NCBI GenBank assembly: GCA_951799425.1
Contig: OX637401.1
Coordinates: 21,924,001-21,988,000, forward strand
Length of the DNA stretch: 64,000 nucleotides
DNA from: Ilex aquifolium
Lineage: Eukaryota; Streptophyta; Magnoliopsida; Aquifoliales; Aquifoliaceae
Reading direction: 5' to 3'
Part shown: one piece after another, positions 57,336 through 64,000 of the stretch
Layout of the letters: each line of letters starts with the position of its first letter
How positions within the stretch are numbered: the stretch's first letter is position 1
Made by a program: the position numbers and the translations under genes
Notes under the pieces: model-generated
Database searches by the model: none
What the model saw: the letters and a program-made list of their open reading frames with translations, nothing else
What the model was told of the DNA's origin: nothing

Positions 57336-58740
57336 TCAGTTTACTTGACTTTCGGAACAAACACCCAAAAGTTCTCGCTGCTTCACGAACACGCCTAGCT
57401 TCAAAGGTTTAGTCATAACATCAGCTAATTGCTCTTGAGTGCCACAATAAACTAACTCGACAGTCCCATCCTTAGATAAATCACGAAGGAAATGAAAACG
57501 TACATCGATGTGTTTATTGCGCCCATGCATAACTGGATTTTTGCTGAGTTTAATGGCAGAGCTGCTGTCACAGTTAATAACAATGCACTTGGTATTTGAA
57601 ATCTGACTTAACTTAGCTAATACACGCTGCAACCAAACTGGCTGACATGCACACGAGGCAGCTGCAATAAACTCAGCTTTTGTGGTAGATAAGTTGACCA
57701 AGGGCTGCTTCTTTGAACACCATGAGATCACACCTAAGTTAAGCATAAAAACATATCCAGAGGTGCTTTTACAATCGTCTATATCACCTGCATAGTCACT
57801 GTCTGTATAAGCTACAAGCTCATTTTCCCCTCCCTTCTTGTAAAGAATCCCAAAATCAACAGTACCCTTCAAGTAGCGGAGCACCCTTTTAGCTACCTGC
57901 ATGTGTACCTCAGTAGGATTCTCCATAAATCGACTAATGAGACTTGTAACAAAAGTCATATCAGGCCGAGTGGCAGATGTGAGGTACATAAGAGACCCAA
58001 CAAGCTGTCTAAAGTAAGACTTGTCCACCATTCCTTTGGTGCCACCTTCTTTTGTAACCTTGAATCCTGGTATTATTGGGTTGTGAACAGAGTTGCTATG
58101 GTCCATTCCAAAACGTTTCAGCACCTCCAAAGCATACTTCTTTTGATTAATGAAAACACCATTGGGAAATTGTAAAATCTCAAGACCAAGAAAGTACCTC
58201 ACCTTGCCTAGGTTTGTCATATCGAATTCTTGCTTCATGGAATTCATAAATGCAGTGAACAGTGAAGGATCATTGCCTGTGTAGATGAGATCATCCACGT
58301 ACATGCTGACAATTAGGATCTTGCCTCCTTGTTCAGTTTTGATGAACAAAGTGTGTTCATAGTCACACTTTTCAAAACCCATCTTAAAGAAATAAGCTTC
58401 TATCCGGCTATACCACGCTCTTGGGGCTTGTTTGAGGCCGTAAAGTGCTCTCTTTAGTCGGTACACCTTCTCTTCATGTCCCTTTTTGACATACCCACAT
58501 GGATGTTCTACAAAAACTTCTTCAGCTAACTCCCCATACAAAAATGCTGATTTGATGTCAAGTTGGTAGAGTGGCCAACCGTGATGTGCTGCTAGTGCCA
58601 ACACCAAACGAATGGTCTCCAGTTGTGCTACAGGTGCAAATACTTTGTTGTAGTCAACCCCATGTTGCTGAGTAAAGCCTTTGGCAACAAGGCATGCTTT
58701 GTATTTCTCAATAGCTCCTATTTCATTGTATTTGGTCTTT
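57336..58740 (-). pseudogene. Copia reverse transcriptase and RNase H
   Basis: 423 codons are open from 58607, and the same frame is open back to about 58738, where one extra G shifts it relative to the integrase part. RT shows QLDIKSAFLYGEL, LYGLKQAPRAWY and the catalytic YVDD (about 58300). RNase H shows YTDSDYAGDIDD and ends near TKPLKLGVF. These are the copying functions of the element. No stops within the frame. Confidence 0.93.
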
Positions 58741-59448
58741 GTAAATCCACTTTAGACCAACTATCTTTCCACCTTTGGGCAAGTCCACCAAGTCCCACGT
58801 ATCATTCTTTGTGATGGAGTCAATCTCTGTGTCCATTGCTTGCCTCCACTTCTCACTGTTAACGACATCATCAAAGCAAGTTGGATCATCATCAGATGTG
58901 TGCAAATTCAAATGAGCCAAGTGATCTTCATGTTCATCCTCGGATAGTCCTTCTCCTGTCACATAATCATCCATCCAGGTAGGTTGTCGCCGATCTCGGG
59001 AACTGCGGGGTGTTGAAGATTCGGCTGGAGTTGGAAATTGTGCGCCTACAATATCATTTGGGGCACCATCGGGAGCAGATAATTGTGGTTCTACTGCAGC
59101 GGCAGTAGTGATTGTTTCAGTACCTGTAGGCCTAACAGTGTCCTCCTCTGTCGTGTCACCCCACTCCAAGTCACACATCGCTGCTGGTTCAGTGGTCTTA
59201 TGCCAATTCCAAGCCTTGTCCTCTTCAAAGATGACATCCCTGCTAATAATGATCCGTTTGGATACAGGATCATATAATCTGTAAGCTTTAGAAACTTCAC
59301 TGGCCCCAAGTAGAACACAAGGAAAGCTCTTGTCATCAAGCTTAGGTTTATTCTTCACGGCAAGAGTAGGACTTCGGTTCAAAACATGGACGGTCCAATT
59401 GACCGCTTCAGGCCAAAAAGTGCGAGGAATCTGCCTATTTGATAACAT
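58723..59448 (-). pseudogene. Copia integrase C-terminal part
   Basis: Open from just after a TGA (CGA to TGA in the expected RSMLSNR context) to an early stop caused by the frameshift near 58738. Contains the CVLLGASEVSKAYRLYDP region and an acidic linker. It is in frame with the upstream pieces. Confidence 0.88.
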
Positions 59449-59451
59449 GCT

Positions 59452-59958
59452 TCAAACAAGATTCATTATTGTTTGATTCTTACGCTCCGCAACTCCATTT
59501 TTTTGTGGGGAATATGCAGCAGTCAATTGGCGTTTTATACCATGATCAGCACAATAGCTAATGAACTCCGGTGAAATGAACTCCCCTCCTCGATCAATGC
59601 GTAATCCTTTGATAACCTGATTGGTCTCCTTCTCAACATGGATTTTAAAGCTTTTGAAGACATTAAAAGTTTCTGATTTCGTGCTCAAAAAATAAACCCA
59701 CGTTTTGCGACTGAAGTCATCAGTAAGAGTGAGTATGTACCTTTTTCCACTGTTAGATTCTGGTTTGATTGGCCCACAGATATCAGCATGTATCAACTGT
59801 AGGATTTGCTCTGCTCGCCAGGTACTATAGGAAGGAAATGGATCTCTGTGTTGCTTTCCAACCAAACAGTCCTTACAGATCTTGGTTGGAGACTTCAATT
59901 GAGGCAGACCAGTTACCATCTGTTTCTTTAGAAGAGTTTGTAGTCCCTTGGAACTCAA
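59452..59958 (-). pseudogene. Copia integrase core
   Basis: Holds the Zn-binding region (GHLS...CKDCLVGKQHR) and the DDE core: D in HADICGPI, D in RIDRGGEF and E in GVAERKN. It is bounded by TGA stops at both ends that replace a tryptophan (upstream) and an arginine (downstream) codon. Confidence 0.92.
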
Positions 59959-59976
59959 ATGTCCATAGCGACAATG

Positions 59977-60969
59977 TCATAGATATCCCTCATCTTCTGA
60001 AACAGTATTATAGCATGTGGAAGTCATAGGTTGGGCTATGGCATGGAGAATGAACATTCGGTTGGCAGCCATCTCTATTTCCATAAGTAGACCACGTTCA
60101 GGATGAAATATCTTGCATTTGTGATGTTGAAACATAATGGTCAGGTCTTTGGCCTGTAGCTGTCCTATACTCAGTAGATTATTTCTCAGCTCGGGCACAA
60201 AGAAGACATTTGTGATGATGTGTGCCTTGCCATTTACCTGCAATCTGATATTACCCTTGCCCAACATAGCCATAGAAGTATTGTTCCCTAGTTTAACTGA
60301 ATCACGATAACTTTCATCAAGATTAGAGAAAGAAAATTTGTTATCGCACATATGATTGCTACATCCCGAATCAAGGAACCATTGATCATCATGACCTTTT
60401 GTGGTATTATCAACCTGTGCCATCAGTAACAGTTCTTCTTGAGTCTCGGCATGATGGGCCTCCTTCTCCTTGGTTGGACATTCCCATTGAAAATGTCCAA
60501 GTTTGTGACAATTGTAACATTCAACTATAGAACAATTGAAGCTTGGTCTGCTACGGCCGCCACGTCCTCGACCTCGTACTTGAAAACTCGCACGTCCTCG
60601 TCCCCTGGATTCTTCTTGTGCGACTGTCAAAGCATGCTCTTCTTCAACAGGAGAGCTCATATGTTGCTCATGAAGAAGCAATCTACTTTGGAGTTCATCA
60701 ATTGTCAATGTGTCTGTATTGTTGGATTCTTCAATGGAACACACAACATAGTTGAATTTAGGTGTCATGGATCGCAAGATTTTACTGACAACATCACCAT
60801 CAGTCTTTTGTTCTCCATTGGATTTCATCTTGTTGACAATAGTGAGGGTTCTAGCAAACAGGTTAGTCACAGTTTCACCGTCCTTCATACGAAGAACTTC
60901 ATATTCCTTTCGAAGCGCTTGCAATTGAGCACGCTTGACTCGGGTCGGCCCTTGATATTTGATCTTCAT
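59977..60969 (-). pseudogene. Copia Gag C-terminal part, zinc knuckle and protease
   Basis: About 330 codons. A CCHC knuckle CYNCHKLGHFQWEC follows an RG-rich stretch (RGRGRGGRSRP), and the aspartic protease active site reads WFLDSGCSNHMC. It ends at a TGA in place of the tryptophan expected before H-C-R-Y-G-H. Confidence 0.92.
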
Positions 60970-60975
60970 GGAATC

Positions 60976-61263
60976 TCAAATGTTCTTTGTCGTGTCCTTG
61001 TTGAGAATTGTTTCCAAAATGGAACGATCCAATGCTTGAAATAAGTAGTTCTTAGCCTTCAAATCCTTGAGCTGCTGCTCGGCACTCTGCTTCTTTTGTG
61101 CATCAGTGAGGACAGCTCCATCTGCAACTTCAGGAACACCGTCGGCCACTAGTCCCCAATACTCTTTCGATCGAAGAAAATTTTCCATGAGCATGGCATA
61201 ATGGTCATAGTGTCCATCAAACTTTGGTACTGCTGGTTGGACAAAAGAACTCTCTGAAGTCAT
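60976..61263 (-). pseudogene. Copia Gag N-terminal part
   Basis: Begins MTSESSFVQPAVPKFDGHY 35 nt after the primer-binding site and ends KDTTKNI followed by TGA where the family has tryptophan. It continues in the same frame into the next piece, so a single base change separates them. Confidence 0.9.
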
Positions 61264-61315
61264 ACTTGCGAGTATGACTCAAACAATTTGAATGTGTTAT
61301 TGCTCTGATACCAAA

Positions 61316-61550
61316 TGTCAGGAAACAATAAGAAAACAAGATAAATTGAGGGAAAAACCACTGATCTATTATTTGATAAACATGACTATTAAATAGTCTC
61401 ATAAGAAACAGAATTTGAGAAAAATACAGACCTGTGGAATCCTAACTGAAAGGAAATGGTAAACATACAGACCTGTGGAATAGGTCTTTATTGACAGCAA
61501 GTAACAAACTAAATTGACAGCAAGTAACAAACTAACTCAAAACACTAACA
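61316..61550 (-). repeat. 5' LTR of the copia element
   Basis: 235 bp. It carries a short tandem duplication of AAATTGACAGCAAGTAACAA near its end that the 3' LTR lacks. Confidence 0.93.
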
Positions 61551-61555
61551 TACCT

Positions 61556-64000
61556 AACTATGTCATACATTTATAATCTATAATATAAAACAGAGTGGCT
61601 TCAATAAGTTTATCCTACGGTCTTAAATCAATTCATCCAACGATCACGAATATCTCTCTCAAAATTATCCACTGAGGGTTCAAATTATTCTAAATGAATA
61701 ATTCATATTTAATCTAACGGTTCAAAATTACTCTCATTGAAATAATATCCCTCATGTTTCTATCACTTCACTCTTCTCAGTCCTCTCTATCTCCCCAATT
61801 TCCTCCCTCTTTCCTCTCCTAACCATTCGTCTCCTCCCTCTCTCTAGATTCGAACTTCAACAACTAGATCTTTCTTCAGTTTCCAACTCCGACAACCAGA
61901 TCTTTCTTCAACTTCCAACTCTGGCAACCACATACTATAGCAATCTAACAACTCCGACAACTCTTCCCTCTTTCTATTTCTCTTCTCTGCAACACAACTC
62001 TCACACAGCCCATCGTTCAGCACACAACTGTTATTTATTAAAAATTAACAACCTAGTTGTTAATGTTTGTTTAAAATTGGGACTACCTCTCTCTTAGCAT
62101 TCCAGTGCCACCGTCATCAGCAAAGCGCCTCCATCACCGCCACAGCACCACCGTCACGACCACAACCATCTCCCAGGTATTTCTCTCCATTCCCCTCCCC
62201 TCTTTCTGTCTCTCTTTTTCCCAAATACACACAGAACACAATTTCCTTCACTCCCCAAACCTCAATCATAATGCCCATGAAATGTTTGTTAAAATGCGTA
62301 AGAGAAACACTGCCCCAATTCTATCTTTGCCAAGCCACCAACTGTCATCGAAAGACACCATGTGTTCGACGAAATGTCGCTACGGACACTTCCCCACCAC
62401 ACAGCCCACAAACACCATGTGTTCTATATTGCACTGGTTTGTGCCATGTTTTCACAAACCTTTGTACAGGTTGAATTTATTTTTGGGTCCCATTTTTTGA
62501 AGAATTTTATTCCAGAACTATACACCAAATACGTTTCTTGATTATATTTATGAGAATTCGATTTGCACGTTTCATGGCTAAAGTTTTTCCAGTATCTATT
62601 TCTGTTAAAATTAGCTGTGTTGAAGTTGGAATTTTTTTTTTTTTTGACATGTGCATGCCTCTAAATGAACTCTAGATAGTGAATCTTAATTTATTGAGTG
62701 TTTAATTTTTAGGAAATGTATTTGGTGTTATCCAATTGGTCACTACAATTTTTATTGCCATTCATTTCCCTTGGTTTGTGTGAAATTTAAAATTTTGATG
62801 CTTTAGTTTCTGTGAAATTTAGAATTTTAAAATTTTGAAATTATGTTAGTTGGTGTTGTCATTGACCAAGAAGAGTTCTATGTCATTATCTTATTACTTA
62901 GGTTGCGCTTCTTTATTTTGTTGTGTTTGACTTTTTATGTTGACCATTTGATTTCATGCTTATATGATTATCTATAGGGTACTAATATTCCTATTTGTTG
63001 AGGTTTCATAACTGTCCATGGTTTGCTATATACTTAGTGAACAAATGTGTCATGCTACTTATAATAATTTTTTTTTATTAATTCCTCTGTTTGTACATTA
63101 AACCCAATGCTTATTTCCCTTTTTTTTTTGGGGATAACCTTGCATTGCACGGAGTGAATGCTTGTGGAACTGTTGATTTGATGTTAATTTGGTGTCAGAA
63201 CACACATACACTCTCGTAAAACCCCTCCCTCTTACCCTCTGCACAACCCCCCCCCCCCCCCCCAAAATAAAAAATAAAAATACCCACAGAACACACGCAC
63301 CCTTACCCCAAACCCTCTACTTTCCGTCATACCTACAACTTTTGAATTTTGTTTTCCGTCCACTCACAACTCTCTTTCTCTCATAGTTGATCATTGAGGC
63401 CTTCTCGATCCGTACTTCTCCGAGGACTATAATCTACGTCAGAAATAGCTCCGATAAGGTACGTTTTTTCCAGATAAAATTAGCTTTTATGTTTCTTTTA
63501 TAATTTCTGTTGTATTTCATGGGTTTTTGAATGGATATTTTGTTCCAAATTAGAATGTTTGAAATGGGTTGTGGTTGAATAGACCAATTCTTCATGGGTA
63601 ATATTTTTTGTTGTACAATGTTTCTAGAGATTTTGCACAACCCCCACCCACCCACCCACCCACCCACACAAAAAAGAGAAATGATTTCTAGAAAAGTTTA
63701 AAGAAAATCCATAACTCCATAAGTCGATAGCTTTTGGTAAAGATGGTTAGAAAAATGTAATAATGAAGTAATTAAAAAATGCGAATTTTACAATTACTTT
63801 AGGTGAACTTGGTTTGATTAGATGTAATTTGAATTTGATTTGATAAGATTCAATGAATTTTGTAATTACTTTTAGTTTGATTTTGGTGCGAACTTTGTAG
63901 TTATTTTAGATTCAATTCAAATTTTGGGATTGTTAATTGTATTTCTTCTGCTTCAATTGAATTGGTAATTGCATCACTTTAGATTACTTTATGTGTGAAA
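61556..64000. other. No supportable gene; leader-like pyrimidine-rich segments
   Basis: 61750-62200 and 63200-63460 are rich in CT and resemble plant 5' leaders. CCAG/GTATTTC at 62175 and AAG/GTACGT at 63458 look like donors, so the first exon of a gene reading rightward is possible. CTATAATATAAAACAGAG at 61581 is weakly Helitron-like. The open frames at 62067-62500 are not convincing. Confidence 0.35.
63247..63263 (+). repeat. Poly-C run of 17
   Basis: A C homopolymer followed by A-rich sequence; its length may be uncertain. A CCCA-type repeat lies at 63644-63666. Confidence 0.85.

Larger units (their letters stand above)
57075..61550 (-). mobile_element. Complete but inactivated Ty1-copia retrotransposon
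   Basis: 4476 bp with LTRs at both ends, a perfect TACCT target duplication (57070-57074, 61551-61555), a primer-binding site complementary to initiator tRNA-Met (minus-strand TTTGGTATCAGAGCAAT ending near 61298) and a purine tract next to the 3' LTR (complement of CCCTCCCTTAAACC at 57308). The gene order Gag, protease, integrase, RT, RNase H is that of Ty1-copia. The coding region is broken by three in-frame TGA stops and one single-base insertion, so it is not autonomous. Confidence 0.96.

Noticed and set aside
62067..62500. Two overlapping frames of 131-135 codons
   Set aside because: Proline/serine/threonine-rich and leader-like with no consistent frame; a donor-like site at 62175 would break both.

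Overview
This window is nuclear DNA from a eudicot plant. It is AT-rich, the genes have introns with GT...AG boundaries, there is a plant NLR immune receptor, there is a family of three-exon F-box/PP2 genes, and the repeats are all plant types (Ty1-copia, solo LTRs, a TRIM, an Au-type SINE, Mutator-, hAT- and PIF/Harbinger-like elements). The NLR resembles the R1/RPP13-like CNL group, which mildly suggests an asterid. I cannot name the species.

Layout. 1-1607: a possible 3' end of an unknown gene, then a degenerate copy of the NLR upstream region. 1608-5522: a fold-back element (1608-2964) and a PIF/Harbinger-like element (4504-5519). 6001-8643: an intact, intronless 880-codon CNL gene. 8.8-14 kb: gene-free, with a solo LTR. 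14.3-56.4 kb: five tandem PP2-B-type F-box genes in the same orientation, called A to E here: A 14309-16550, B 23353-27185, C 34129-39985, D 47504-48891, E 53452-56374. Each has an F-box exon, a 119-nt exon 2, and an exon 3 with the rest of the PP2 domain. B, C, D and E have consistent splice sites and full open frames (283, 282, 300 and 297 aa). A has lost the normal donor of exon 1. 57075-61550: a complete but decayed Ty1-copia element on the minus strand, with two LTRs and a TACCT target duplication. 61.6-64 kb: no supportable gene.

The cluster grew by segmental duplication followed by heavy transposon insertion. Because the segments are paralogous, many insertions can be read against an empty site elsewhere in the window. 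Segment A carries a Mutator-like element, a hAT, a solo LTR and a SINE that are absent at the matching places of segment B. B carries a solo LTR in intron 1 that A lacks. Intron 1 of C holds a three-layer nest: an old hAT-like element, inside it a Mutator-like fold-back, and inside that a younger hAT-like element. D and E have almost identical upstream regions and first exons but clearly more diverged last exons.

Function, from family knowledge: PP2-B proteins are F-box subunits of SCF ubiquitin ligases whose C-terminal PP2 (Nictaba-like) domain is thought to bind glycans. The CNL is an intracellular pathogen sensor. Nothing in the sequence shows that the two loci act together. I found no undescribed enzymatic system. 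The unusual content is the nested and datable transposon architecture, the splice-site and start-codon changes within the F-box family, and the arrays and long hairpins between and inside the genes.
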